In this document: positions 24,899-32,724 of the stretch, one piece after another | Layout: every line of letters starts with the position of its first letter | Position numbering within the stretch: position 1 is the first letter of the stretch | Source: Actinomycetes bacterium | GTDB lineage: Bacteria; Actinomycetota; Acidimicrobiia; Acidimicrobiales; GCA-2861595 | Direction of reading: 5' to 3' | Assembly (NCBI GenBank): GCA_023264975.1 | Contig: JAHFUS010000036.1 | Span: forward strand, 1-41,579 | Length of the DNA stretch: 41,579 nucleotides | Notes under the pieces: generated by a model | Told to the model about the DNA's origin: nothing | Databases searched by the model: none | What the model saw: only the letters and a program-made list of their open reading frames with translations | Translations under genes and position numbers: made by a program

Positions 24899-25773
24899 AA
24901 GACCGTCCTTGGTGGAGCGGTGATCTCGTCGAGGAGCACCTTCACGAGCCGGTCGAGCGACTCGTGGTACTCAGGCAGGAGCGGAAGCCCCGACAACCGC
25001 AGGGCGGCGTTGTCGAGCACAGACCACGCCGGGCGGGGAGCGGGCCGGGGCGGGTCGAGGGCGCTGGTGGCGATGGGGTGGACCAGGGCGGGGTCGAGAC
25101 CGGCGGCGGCCACGATGGCCCGGGCGAAGCGGAACCAGGTGGTGGCGCCCTGGTTGGTCACGTGGAACGTGCCCGGAAGCCGCCCGACGACCAGCAGGGC
25201 GATCATGCGGGCCAGGTCGTCGGCGAACGTGGGACAGCCGTGCTGGTCGTCGACCACCCTCAATCCTTCGGGGGGCGGATTGGAAGCCACCCGCAGGACC
25301 GTCTTCACGAAGTTGCCCTGTCCGTACCTGCCGCAGACCCACGACGTCCGGACGATGGTGGAGCCGGGGTCGAGCTCGGCCTCACCGCCGAGCTTCGACC
25401 GGCCGTAGACGGAGATCGGCCCCGTGGCATCCCACTCCGTGTACGGCCGGCCAGCGTCGCCCGGGAACACGTAGTCGGTGGAGATATAGCAGACCCGCGC
25501 TCCCGCTAATCGAGCGCCCTCCGCCACGTGCCGGGTGCCCAGCGCATTGACCCGCAACGCTTTGTCCGGATCGAGCTCGCACCCGTCCACGTTCGTGAAC
25601 GCCGCACCGTGCACCACCGCATCCGGCGCCACCGACGTGATGCACTGCATGACGCTGTCCCGCGACATCAGGTCCAGCACCTCGCTCGAAGGCGACACCA
25701 CCTCATGCCCGACAAACGCAGCAGCCAGTTCCCCCCCGACCTGCCCAGACCCCCCGGTGACCAGAACCCTCAC
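24895..25773 (-). CDS. rmlD: dTDP-4-dehydrorhamnose reductase
   Basis: 292 residues. NADPH site GGSGQVGGEL near the start; VVHGAAFTNVDGCELDPD; STDYVFPGDAGRPYTEWD; catalytic YGRSK; VRTSWVCGRYGQGNFVKTVL. This is the RmlD pattern; it performs the last step to dTDP-L-rhamnose. Start GTG 25773 chosen because the longer open frame has no signal. It is separated from rmlB by a 220-nt hairpin-rich spacer, while it overlaps ugd by 4 nt, so it can start a separate translation unit. RmlC, which epimerises the substrate at C3 and C5, is not encoded in this window. Confidence 0.93.
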   Translation of the reverse strand: MRVLVTGGSGQVGGELAAAFVGHEVVSPSSEVLDLMSRDSVMQCITSVAPDAVVHGAAFTNVDGCELDPDKALRVNALGTRHVAEGARLAGARVCYISTDYVFPGDAGRPYTEWDATGPISVYGRSKLGGEAELDPGSTIVRTSWVCGRYGQGNFVKTVLRVASNPPPEGLRVVDDQHGCPTFADDLARMIALLVVGRLPGTFHVTNQGATTWFRFARAIVAAAGLDPALVHPIATSALDPPRPAPRPAWSVLDNAALRLSGLPLLPEYHESLDRLVKVLLDEITAPPRTVL

Positions 25774-25792
25774 GGCGCGGCAGGAGAGGCAA

Positions 25793-25990
25793 GTGCCGAA
25801 GGCACGAGTCGGGCGTCGTCGGAGTGGGGTCTGCCGCCGGCCGCAGACGCCGCCGAAAGCGGCCACCCCCGGCCGGCGGCACGAGCCGGCGCTGCCGGCT
25901 CGAGAGGAAGCAGCGCGGTGGCCGTCCGGCAACGCCGGTCGACCGCCGCACCACAAGCTCGCACGAACGGAGCGAAGCGAGTGGGTGCGA
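25793..25990 (-). other. Hairpin-rich spacer between rmlB and rmlD
   Basis: Four inverted repeats lie in 200 nt: GTGCC/GGCAC (25793-25805); TGCCGCCGGCCG (25832-25843) with CGGCCGGCGGCA (25870-25881), perfect 12 bp; CGAGCCGGC with GCCGGCTCG (25882-25902), perfect 9 bp around a 3-nt loop; TCGCAC (25959-25964) with GTGCGA (25985-25990). No open frame with a start signal. It may be an attenuator, RNase-processing site or partial terminator. Confidence 0.6.
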
Positions 25991-25993
25991 AAC

Positions 25994-26953
25994 TCAAGGC
26001 GCAGCCTTGAGCGGGCTCCACCAGTCCCGGTTTGCTCGGTACCAGGCGACGGTGGCGGCCAGCGCCTCGTCGAGCCGGCGCTGCGGGGCCCAGCCGAGGG
26101 CGCGGATCTTGGCGTCGTCCACCGAGTAGCGCCGGTCGTGGCCGAGCCGGTCCACCACGTACTCCACGCTCGATTCGTCGGCGTCCAGCAGGGCCAGCAG
26201 CCGGTCGACGAGCACTCGGTTGGGCACCTCGTTGCCGCCGCCGATGTTGTAGATCTGGCCGGGCTCGCCCTCCCGCAGCACGAGGTCGACTGCGGCCACG
26301 TTGTCGTCCACGTAGCACCAGTCCCGCACGTTCATGCCGTCGCCGTAGAGCGGCACCTTCAGGCCGTCGAGCAGGTTGGTGACGAACAGCGGGATGACCT
26401 TCTCGGGGTACTGGTATGGGCCGAAGTTGTTCGACGACCGGGTCACCATCACCGGCACTCCGTAGGTGGAGAAGTACGACAGGGCGATGAGGTCGGAGCC
26501 CGCCTTCGAGCCGCTGTAGGGCGAGCGGGGGTCGAGCGGGTCTGACTCCTTGGACGACCCGGTCTCCACCGAGCCGTACACCTCGTCGGTGGAGATGTGC
26601 AGGACCCGGTCCACGTCGAGGCGCCGGGCCACGTCGCACACCACGTTGGTGCCCCCACAGTTGGTGCGCACGAACTCGTCGGGGCTGATGATCGAGCGGT
26701 CGACATGGCTCTCGGCTGCGAAGTGCACCACCGCGTCGTGGCCGGCCATGGCCTGCTCGACGGCGTCCCGGTCGCAGATGTCGCCCTGGACGAACCGGTA
26801 GCGGGCGTCGCCCTCGAACTCAGCCAGGTTGGCCTTGTTGCCGGCGTAGGTGAGGAGGTCGTAGACGGTGACCACGTCATCCGTGGTGGCCAGGACATGG
26901 CGTACGTAGTTCGAGCCGATGAAGCCGGCGCCGCCGGTGACGAGCAGATTCAC
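25994..26953 (-). CDS. rmlB: dTDP-glucose 4,6-dehydratase
   Basis: 319 residues. GGAGFIGSNYVRHVL binds NAD; AAESHVDRSI; HISTDEVYGSVETG gives the Thr-Asp-Glu dehydratase triad; YSGSKAGSD the Tyr/Lys pair; RSSNNFGPYQYPEKVIPLF and GDGMNVRDWCYVDD complete the family pattern. It makes dTDP-4-keto-6-deoxyglucose, the branch point for dTDP-rhamnose. I place the start at GTG 26953 (residues VNLLVTGG), because TAGCCT lies 8 nt upstream; a longer frame starting 21 nt earlier would run through that box. This fits a leaderless mRNA. rmlA lies 53 nt upstream on the same strand. Confidence 0.95.
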   Translation of the reverse strand: MNLLVTGGAGFIGSNYVRHVLATTDDVVTVYDLLTYAGNKANLAEFEGDARYRFVQGDICDRDAVEQAMAGHDAVVHFAAESHVDRSIISPDEFVRTNCGGTNVVCDVARRLDVDRVLHISTDEVYGSVETGSSKESDPLDPRSPYSGSKAGSDLIALSYFSTYGVPVMVTRSSNNFGPYQYPEKVIPLFVTNLLDGLKVPLYGDGMNVRDWCYVDDNVAAVDLVLREGEPGQIYNIGGGNEVPNRVLVDRLLALLDADESSVEYVVDRLGHDRRYSVDDAKIRALGWAPQRRLDEALAATVAWYRANRDWWSPLKAAP

Positions 26954-26961
26954 AGGACCGG

Positions 26962-26967
26962 AGGCTA
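26962..26967 (-). promoter_or_regulatory. -10 box (TAGCCT) of rmlB
   Basis: TAGCCT on the minus strand, 8 nt before GTG 26953. It overlaps the longer open frame and so decides the start. Confidence 0.5.
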
Positions 26968-27006
26968 CCCGCACCCGGTCCGCGGCCCCGCCGGGGCGAA
27001 TGCCCC

Positions 27007-28077
27007 TTAGGCCAGGTCGACGACAGAGTCGTCGCCCAGAACCACCCGGGTGGCGCGGGGCCGCTCGGCGCTGCGGGTGACGTGGGCCCGGCGCCCGATG
27101 AGGGAGTCGGTGATGCGCCCGCCGTCGGTGATGCGGCTGTGCTCCAGGAGCACCGAGTGCTCGACCTCTGAGTTCACGACCTCGCAGTCGTGGTAGATGG
27201 CGGTGAAGGGGCCGACATAGGAATCGACGATGCTGGTGCCCTCACCGATGATGGCCGGGCCCCGCACGGTCGAGCGCACGATCCTCGCCCCCGGCTGCAC
27301 CACCACCCGACCGTCGAGACGGCTCTCCTCGTCGACGGTGCCCTCGATCCTGCGGTCCAGTGTCTCGAGGATCAGGCGGTTGGCCTCCAGCAGAGGCGTG
27401 AGCTTGCCGGTATCGATCCACCAGCCGTCGAGCACCTGGGAGCGGACCTTGTGGCCCTGGTCGAGCAGCCACTGGATGGCGTCGGTGATCTCCAGCTCGC
27501 CGCGGGCCGACGGTTCGATGGCCCGCACGGCAGCGTGGATCTGCTTGTCGAACAGGTAGATGCCGACGAGGGCGAGGTCGGACGGCGGGTCGGCCGGCTT
27601 CTCCACCAGGCGCACCACGGCGCCGCCGGCGTCGAGTTCGGCCACACCGAAGCGCTGCGGGTCGGGGACCTTGCACAGCAGGATCTGGGCCACGGCGTCG
27701 CCCCGGTCGGCCTCGAAGTGGTCGACGAACTCCTTCACGCCCTGGTGCAGAAGGTTGTCGCCGAGGTACATCACGAAGTCCTCGTCGCCCAGAAAGTCGC
27801 GGGCGATGAGGACGCAGTGGCCCAGGCCGAGCGGGGCGTCCTGAGGCAGGTAGGTGACTTCGAGGCCCCAGCTCGAGCCGTCGCCCACGGCCGCCTTGAT
27901 CTCGTCGCCCGTGTCGCCGATGACGATGCCGACCTCGGTGATCCCCGCCGCCGCCATGTCCTCGAGGCCGTAGAAGAGGATCGGCTTGTTGGCCACCGGC
28001 ACCAGCTGCTTGGCGCTCGTGTAGGTGATCGGCCGCAGCCGGGTGCCGGCGCCGCCGGAGAGGATCAGGCCGCGCAT
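27007..28077 (-). CDS. rmlA: Glucose-1-phosphate thymidylyltransferase, long form
   Basis: 356 residues. The N-terminal transferase shows LSGGAGTRLRPITYTSAKQLVPVANKP, YLGDNL with the metal Asp, and VEKPADPPSDLALVGIYLF. Residues from about 250 form hexapeptide repeats of a left-handed beta-helix (GPAIIGEGTSIVDSYVGPFTAI), the long type also found in antibiotic-sugar clusters. It makes dTDP-glucose, the substrate of RmlB. ATG 28077 is preceded by GAGGAG. It follows the LCP gene by 22 nt, so LCP and RmlA are likely co-transcribed, which ties sugar supply to polymer attachment. Confidence 0.93.
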   Translation of the reverse strand: MRGLILSGGAGTRLRPITYTSAKQLVPVANKPILFYGLEDMAAAGITEVGIVIGDTGDEIKAAVGDGSSWGLEVTYLPQDAPLGLGHCVLIARDFLGDEDFVMYLGDNLLHQGVKEFVDHFEADRGDAVAQILLCKVPDPQRFGVAELDAGGAVVRLVEKPADPPSDLALVGIYLFDKQIHAAVRAIEPSARGELEITDAIQWLLDQGHKVRSQVLDGWWIDTGKLTPLLEANRLILETLDRRIEGTVDEESRLDGRVVVQPGARIVRSTVRGPAIIGEGTSIVDSYVGPFTAIYHDCEVVNSEVEHSVLLEHSRITDGGRITDSLIGRRAHVTRSAERPRATRVVLGDDSVVDLA

Positions 28078-28099
28078 CGCATCAGCTCCTCGCAGTCCA

Positions 28100-29551
28100 T
28101 CAGCATGCGGGTTCGGCTGGAACGGGCTTGACGGTGGTGGGCGCCGCGGCGGGCGCCACCTTGGCCCCCGTGGTGGCGGTGGTGCTGCTGGGCGCGGCGT
28201 CCGGCACCGCCTTGATGCCGACGAACCCGTTGCCGGTGGTGAGCACCAGGTCGCCCCCCTTGAGCGACGCCACCTCGATCAGCTTGGTACGACCATCGAC
28301 GTAGGCCTGAAGGAACTCGGCTTTGGGCAGCTGGCCCTTGCCGTACTGGATGAGCGTCTGCGGGTTCGACTTGGAAGGTGCGTCCCCTGTGCCGGCCACA
28401 CCGAAGTTTGCCTTGGACAGGGCCTGGGCCGCGTCGCCGGCCTGGCCGTCGGCGCCCGTGCCGTTCAGGACCCGCACCCGCACCGTGCCCGGGAGCACCT
28501 TGGGCGGGGCGGCCGCCTCGCCCGGAGCGGCGGCCGGCGGCGTCCTGCCGGCGAGGCGGTCGATGATCTCCCCCGCCTCCGGCTGCTTGAGCTTGAGGAC
28601 CGCCGCGCCCCGCTCGCGCACGCCAACCGTCGGCAGCGGCAGCATCTCCACCGCGTCGGGCTCGAGGGAGTGGAACCGCTTGGCCAGGCGCAGGATGTCC
28701 TTGGTGGAGAAGGCATCGTCGATCTTCACGTTCGGCACGGCGCTGCTGATGATCGAGTTGAGCTTCACGGGGTTGCGGCCGACCTTCGACGCCTTCCCGA
28801 GCACCCGGCGGATGAAGCTCTGCTGGCGCTCGATTCGGCCCAGGTCGGCGGTGGGGTCGATGCGCCACCTGCCGTTCTCGATGTACTCGTAGTTGCGGCT
28901 GCGCACGTAGGCCAGGGCGGCGTTGCCGTCCATCTTCACGCACCCGGTATCGGTCACGTTCAGCCCGCTCTTCTTGTCACGCGCCGGCGACGGGAAGTAG
29001 AGGCTGACCCCGCCGATGGCGTCGACGATGCCCCGGAACGTATTGAAGTCGACCTGCGCATAATGGTCGATCTCGATTCCGAGCTGGTCCTTGATGGTGG
29101 CGATGAGGACGTCGGGGCCCTTGCTGAACGCCGAGTTGATACGGGTGGGCGGCCTGTTCTCGCCGTCCGAGATGACCACCGAAAGGTCGCGGGGGATCGA
29201 CATCAGCGCGGCCCGCTGGGTCCGGGGATCGACGTGCAGGACGATGATCGTGTCGCTGCGGGCGCCCCCCACCAACTGCTCGTTGCCGAACTGCTCGGCC
29301 TCCTCGGCCGAGATCGTGGCCCGGCTGTCCGATCCCACGAGCAGCACGTTCATGGCTTGGCCGGGGTCGTCCTCACCGCAGTTGCGCAGCACCTCGCACA
29401 GGGACACCTTCTCCACCTGCCCGAACCGCCACTTCAGGTAGGCGTAGGTGGTGCCCGTGGCGACCAGGCACAGGGCGACGAAGACGTTGACGCCGATGAG
29501 GAGCCGGCGGGGCCACCGACGCGGTCGGGCGACCCCTGGTTCCATGGCCAC
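28100..29551 (-). CDS. LytR-CpsA-Psr (LCP) family cell-wall glycopolymer ligase
   Basis: 483 residues. Short basic cytoplasmic start, one membrane helix (LLIGVNVFVALCLVATGTTYAYL, about residues 17-40), then the extracellular LCP domain (about 65-290) with NVLLVGSDSRAT, GGARSDTIIVLHVDP, SIPRDLSV and RINSAFSKG, where Asp and Arg residues bind the polyprenyl pyrophosphate. A C-terminal LytR_C domain (VRVRVLNGTGADGQAGDAAQAL, about 365-400) and an Ala/Thr/Pro tail ending in a Cys follow. LCP enzymes move polyprenyl-linked glycans to peptidoglycan. GTG 29551 lies 8 nt after TAGCCT. It precedes rmlA, suggesting it attaches a rhamnose-containing polymer. Confidence 0.93.
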   Translation of the reverse strand: MAMEPGVARPRRWPRRLLIGVNVFVALCLVATGTTYAYLKWRFGQVEKVSLCEVLRNCGEDDPGQAMNVLLVGSDSRATISAEEAEQFGNEQLVGGARSDTIIVLHVDPRTQRAALMSIPRDLSVVISDGENRPPTRINSAFSKGPDVLIATIKDQLGIEIDHYAQVDFNTFRGIVDAIGGVSLYFPSPARDKKSGLNVTDTGCVKMDGNAALAYVRSRNYEYIENGRWRIDPTADLGRIERQQSFIRRVLGKASKVGRNPVKLNSIISSAVPNVKIDDAFSTKDILRLAKRFHSLEPDAVEMLPLPTVGVRERGAAVLKLKQPEAGEIIDRLAGRTPPAAAPGEAAAPPKVLPGTVRVRVLNGTGADGQAGDAAQALSKANFGVAGTGDAPSKSNPQTLIQYGKGQLPKAEFLQAYVDGRTKLIEVASLKGGDLVLTTGNGFVGIKAVPDAAPSSTTATTGAKVAPAAAPTTVKPVPAEPAC

Positions 29552-29559
29552 AAGGGCCG

Positions 29560-29565
29560 AGGCTA
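29560..29565 (-). promoter_or_regulatory. -10 box (TAGCCT) of the LCP-rmlA unit
   Basis: TAGCCT on the minus strand, 8 nt before GTG 29551, with no ribosome site. Confidence 0.5.
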
Positions 29566-29616
29566 GCAGCGGCCCCCTGAAGCTCCCAGGTCACCCGGCC
29601 GCCTCAGACACGGCTC

Positions 29617-30765
29617 TTACGACACTGGCAGGCCCAGTGCACGGCTGATGACGAGGCGCTGGATCTCGCTCGTCCCCTCGCCGATCTCGAGCACTTTGGC
29701 GTCCCGGTAGAAGCGGCTGACGGGCATTTCGTCCATGAACCCGTACCCCCCGAAGACCTGGGTGGCCTCCCGGGTGGCGGCGACGGCAGCTTCGGTTGTG
29801 TAGAGCTTGGCCATGGCCGCCTCCTGCCGGAACGGCCGGCCCATGTCCCGCAGCCAGGCGGCCCGGTAGGTGAGGAGGCGGGCGGCGCCGGCGGCCACCG
29901 CCAGGTCGGCGCACTTGAAGGCGACCGCCTGGTTGGCGCCGATCGGCCTGCCGAAGGCCGTGCGGTCCCTGGCGTAGGTGGTGCTGAGCTCGAGGCAGGC
30001 CTCGATGAGCCCGAGGGCCATGGCGGCCAGGGCGATCCGGCCCTCGTCGAGCACGGCGAGGAACTGGGCGATGCCCCGGCCCCGCTCCCCCAACAGGTTT
30101 GCGGCGGGCACCCGGCAGTCGGTGAACACCAGGCCGTGGGTGTCGGACGCGTGCCACCCCATCTTCCGGTACGGCGCCAGCACCTCCATGCCGGGTGTGC
30201 CGGCGGGGACGATGATCGTGGAGATCTCCCCCGGCCCGGTGCGGGCGGTCACGTTGACGAGTTCGGTGATCGGCGTGCCGGAGTTGGTGATGAAGCACTT
30301 CTCGCCGTTGATCACCCACTCGTCGCCGCCCTCGTCGAGAACGGCGGTGGTGGCGGTGGCGCCGGCGTCGCTGCCGGCGCCGGGCTCGGTGAGGCCGAAA
30401 GCACCGAGGGCGGTGCCGGCGCACAGGCCGGGCAGCCAGCGCGCCTTCTGCTCGTCAGTGCCGAAGCGGAAGATCGGGTTGGCGCCGAGGCCCACCGCCG
30501 CCTCCAGCGTCACCGCCATCGACTGGTCGGCCCGGGCGATCTCCTCGATGGCGACGCACAGGGTCGTGAGGTCGGCACCGGAGCCGCCATACTCCTCCGG
30601 GAACGGAAGGCCGAAAAGCCCGAGCCGGCCCATGGCCAGCACGGTGTCGACCGGGAAGGTGTGGTCCCGGTCCCAGGCCCCGGCGTGCGGGGCGACCTCG
30701 GTCCGGGCGAACTCCCGCACGACCCCCCGGAACGCCTCTTGCTCGGCTGACAGGTCGAAGTCCAT
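29617..30765 (-). CDS. Acyl-CoA dehydrogenase
   Basis: 382 residues, the normal length. N-terminal helical domain MDFDLSAEQEAFRGVVREFA; the FAD signature FGLTEPGAGSDAGAT and ITNSGTP; RIALAAMALGLIEACLE and YARDRTAFGRPIGANQAV; then QVFGGYGFMDEMPVSRFYRDAKVLEIGEGTSEIQRLVI, where Glu of the IGEGTSE stretch is the likely catalytic base (short- to medium-chain type). It oxidises acyl-CoA to trans-2-enoyl-CoA and passes electrons to ETF. It sits alone on the minus strand, divergent from pabB. Chain-length preference cannot be stated. With the carboxylase and mutase downstream, branched-chain acyl-CoA breakdown is a reasonable role. Confidence 0.93.
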   Translation of the reverse strand: MDFDLSAEQEAFRGVVREFARTEVAPHAGAWDRDHTFPVDTVLAMGRLGLFGLPFPEEYGGSGADLTTLCVAIEEIARADQSMAVTLEAAVGLGANPIFRFGTDEQKARWLPGLCAGTALGAFGLTEPGAGSDAGATATTAVLDEGGDEWVINGEKCFITNSGTPITELVNVTARTGPGEISTIIVPAGTPGMEVLAPYRKMGWHASDTHGLVFTDCRVPAANLLGERGRGIAQFLAVLDEGRIALAAMALGLIEACLELSTTYARDRTAFGRPIGANQAVAFKCADLAVAAGAARLLTYRAAWLRDMGRPFRQEAAMAKLYTTEAAVAATREATQVFGGYGFMDEMPVSRFYRDAKVLEIGEGTSEIQRLVISRALGLPVS

Positions 30766-30816
30766 GGGGGAAGTGTGTCCCAGCCGATCTCCCGGATCAT
30801 CCCGGAGCGACGCTCG

Positions 30817-30822
30817 TAGGCT
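30817..30822 (+). promoter_or_regulatory. -10 box (TAGGCT) upstream of pabB
   Basis: TAGGCT is followed by 7 nt and then TTG 30830, in frame with pabB. It is the main reason to accept a TTG start. Confidence 0.45.
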
Positions 30823-30829
30823 CAGGCCC

Positions 30830-31831
30830 TTGTCCGCCCCTGCCCCGCTCGCCGTCGTGGGCGGCCGCCTCGCCACCGGCCTGCTCGACGTCACCTCCGA
30901 CCTGGGCGCGCTCGACGGGCCCGGCTTCTGGGCCGTGATCATCCCCTTCGAGGGTGCACCGACGTGCGCCCGCTTCGAGCACGTCCGCCTGGCCACACCG
31001 TGGCCCGGCCCGGCCTGGCGGGGGCCGCCACGCTCCTCGTGGCGCTCCTCGCTCGGCCAGGACAACTTCTGCGCCGGCGTCGACGAGATCCGCGCCGCCA
31101 TCGCCGAGGGAGACGTCTACCAGGTGAACCTCACCCGCCGGCTGTCCGCCCCCGCCCCTCCTGGCGCCGACGTGGCCGCACTGGGCGCCGCCCTCGCCGC
31201 CGGCAACCCGGCGCCCTACTCAGCCGTTGTGCGGGTCCCGACCGCCGGCGTGCACGTGGCGTCGGCGTCGCCCGAGCGCTTCCTGCGCCGGTCGGGCCGC
31301 AGGGTGGAGTCCCGGCCCATCAAGGGCACCGCCGCATCGGCGGACGGCTTCCTGGCCAAGGACCGGGCCGAGAACGTGATGATCGTCGACCTCGTCCGCA
31401 ACGACCTGGGGCGGGTCTGCGAGTACGGGTCGGTGTCGGTGCCCGGCCTGTGCGAGGTGGAGCCACATCCGGGCCTGTTCCACCTGGTGTCCACCGTGCG
31501 GGGCCGCTTGCGGGCCGATGTGGGGTGGCCCGAGCTGGTGGACGCCACCTTCCCGCCGGGCTCGGTCACCGGCGCGCCGAAGCTGGCCGCCCTCGACGTG
31601 ATCTCCAAGCTCGAGCCCGTCCCCCGCGGCCCGTACTGCGGAGCGGTGGGCTGGGTCGACGGCGACGCCGGCGAGGGCGACCTCAACGTCGCCATCCGCA
31701 CGCTGTGGCTGGGGGCGGGCGAGGTGCACCTCGGCACCGGCGGCGGCATCACCTGGGGCTCCACCCCGGCCGGTGAGTGGGAGGAGACCGAGCTCAAGGC
31801 CCGGCGCCTCCTCTCGGTGGTGTCGTCGTGA
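30830..31831 (+). CDS. pabB: Chorismate-binding enzyme, aminodeoxychorismate synthase component I (PabB-like)
   Basis: 333 residues. The chorismate-utilising core is clear: EIRAAIAEGDVYQVNLTRR, SPERFLRRSGRRVESRPIKGTA, LVRNDLGRVCEYGSV, VEPHPGLFHLVSTVRGRL, FPPGSVTGAPKLAALDVI and GPYCGAVGWVDGDAGEGDLNVAIRT. PIKGT and GAPK are active-site motifs of the PabB/TrpE family. The N-terminal domain is short. Start placed at TTG 30830 after TAGGCT; GTG 30857 is an alternative. Its end overlaps pabC (GTGA, 31828-31831), so with PabC it makes p-aminobenzoate for folate. The glutaminase subunit PabA is not in the window. Confidence 0.88.
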   Translation: MSAPAPLAVVGGRLATGLLDVTSDLGALDGPGFWAVIIPFEGAPTCARFEHVRLATPWPGPAWRGPPRSSWRSSLGQDNFCAGVDEIRAAIAEGDVYQVNLTRRLSAPAPPGADVAALGAALAAGNPAPYSAVVRVPTAGVHVASASPERFLRRSGRRVESRPIKGTAASADGFLAKDRAENVMIVDLVRNDLGRVCEYGSVSVPGLCEVEPHPGLFHLVSTVRGRLRADVGWPELVDATFPPGSVTGAPKLAALDVISKLEPVPRGPYCGAVGWVDGDAGEGDLNVAIRTLWLGAGEVHLGTGGGITWGSTPAGEWEETELKARRLLSVVSS

Positions 31832-32661
31832 GCGGCGCCAAGGTGTGGCTCAACGGGTCGCTGGTCGACCGGGCGAACGCCGTGGTGTCGGTGTTCGACC
31901 ACGGCCTCACCGTGGGCGACGGCATCTTCGAGACACTCAGGACGTACGGCGGCCGCCCATTCGCCGTCCGCCGCCATCTGGCCCGCCTCACCTCGTCCGC
32001 CGCCCGCATGGGCCTCTCGGGCCTCCCGCCGGCAGACGCCCTGCGCGCCGCCCTCGACGAGCTGGTCGCCGCCAACGGCCTCCGCGACGCCGTCCTCCGG
32101 GTCACGGTGACGTCGGGCCCCGGCCCGGCCGGGTCCGCTCGCCCCCCTGGACCCCCCACCGTGGTGATCTCGTCCAGCCCCCTACCGGCCTGGCCGGACG
32201 CCGTCGACGTCGCCGTGGTGCCCTGGCCGCGCAACGACCGCGGTGCCCTGTCCGGCCACAAGACCACTTCCTACGGCGAGAACGTGGTTGCGCTGGCCTA
32301 CGCCCACGAGCGGGGCGCGGCCGAAGCCCTGTTCGCCAACCTGACCGGTGACCTCTGCGAGGGCACCGGCTCCAACATCGCCGTCGTCGCCGGCGGCCGC
32401 CTCGTCACCCCACCCCTGCACGCCGGCTGCCTCGCCGGCGTGACCCGCGCCCTCGTCATCGAGGCGTGCGGCGTGATCGAGGACGACATTCCCCTCGCCG
32501 CCCTCGCCCGCGCCCCCGAGGCCTTCCTCACCTCCACCACCCGGGAGGTCCAGCCCATCCGCGCTGTCGACGGCCACCTCCTCCCGTCCGCCGCCGGACC
32601 TCTCACCGCCACCGCCGCCGCCACCCTGCGGACCATCATCGCCACCACCCCCGACCCCTGA
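31828..32661 (+). CDS. pabC: 4-amino-4-deoxychorismate lyase (PabC-like, class IV aminotransferase fold)
   Basis: 277 residues. Class IV PLP enzyme: VFDHGLTVGDGIFETLRTYGGRPFAVRRHLARL at the N terminus, the PLP lysine in SGHKTTSYGENV, the conserved Glu-Gly-Thr-Gly-Ser-Asn (EGTGSNIAVV) and FLTSTTREVQPIRAVDG near the end. Branched-chain or D-amino-acid aminotransferases share this fold, but a 4-nt overlap with pabB strongly supports the lyase that releases pyruvate to give p-aminobenzoate. Start GTG 31828 overlaps the pabB stop. The gene ends one base before the left palindrome of the AbiEi/DUF559 unit. Confidence 0.88.
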   Translation: MSGAKVWLNGSLVDRANAVVSVFDHGLTVGDGIFETLRTYGGRPFAVRRHLARLTSSAARMGLSGLPPADALRAALDELVAANGLRDAVLRVTVTSGPGPAGSARPPGPPTVVISSSPLPAWPDAVDVAVVPWPRNDRGALSGHKTTSYGENVVALAYAHERGAAEALFANLTGDLCEGTGSNIAVVAGGRLVTPPLHAGCLAGVTRALVIEACGVIEDDIPLAALARAPEAFLTSTTREVQPIRAVDGHLLPSAAGPLTATAAATLRTIIATTPDP

Positions 32662-32662
32662 C

Positions 32663-32712
32663 GTTCCAAAGCGATCTGTGTCCGCATGCCGGATCCAAAT
32701 CGCTTTTGGAAC
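32663..32712. repeat. Left palindrome of the AbiEi/DUF559 unit
   Basis: A 50-bp imperfect hairpin from GTTCC to GGAAC. The outer arm AAAGCGATCTGTGTCCG (32668-32684) recurs, inverted and with one mismatch, at 33691-33707. The inner arm, read inverted, is GTTCCAAAAGCGATTTGGA. It begins 2 nt after the pabC stop. Confidence 0.8.
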
Positions 32713-32724
32713 CCAGGCTCCGGC

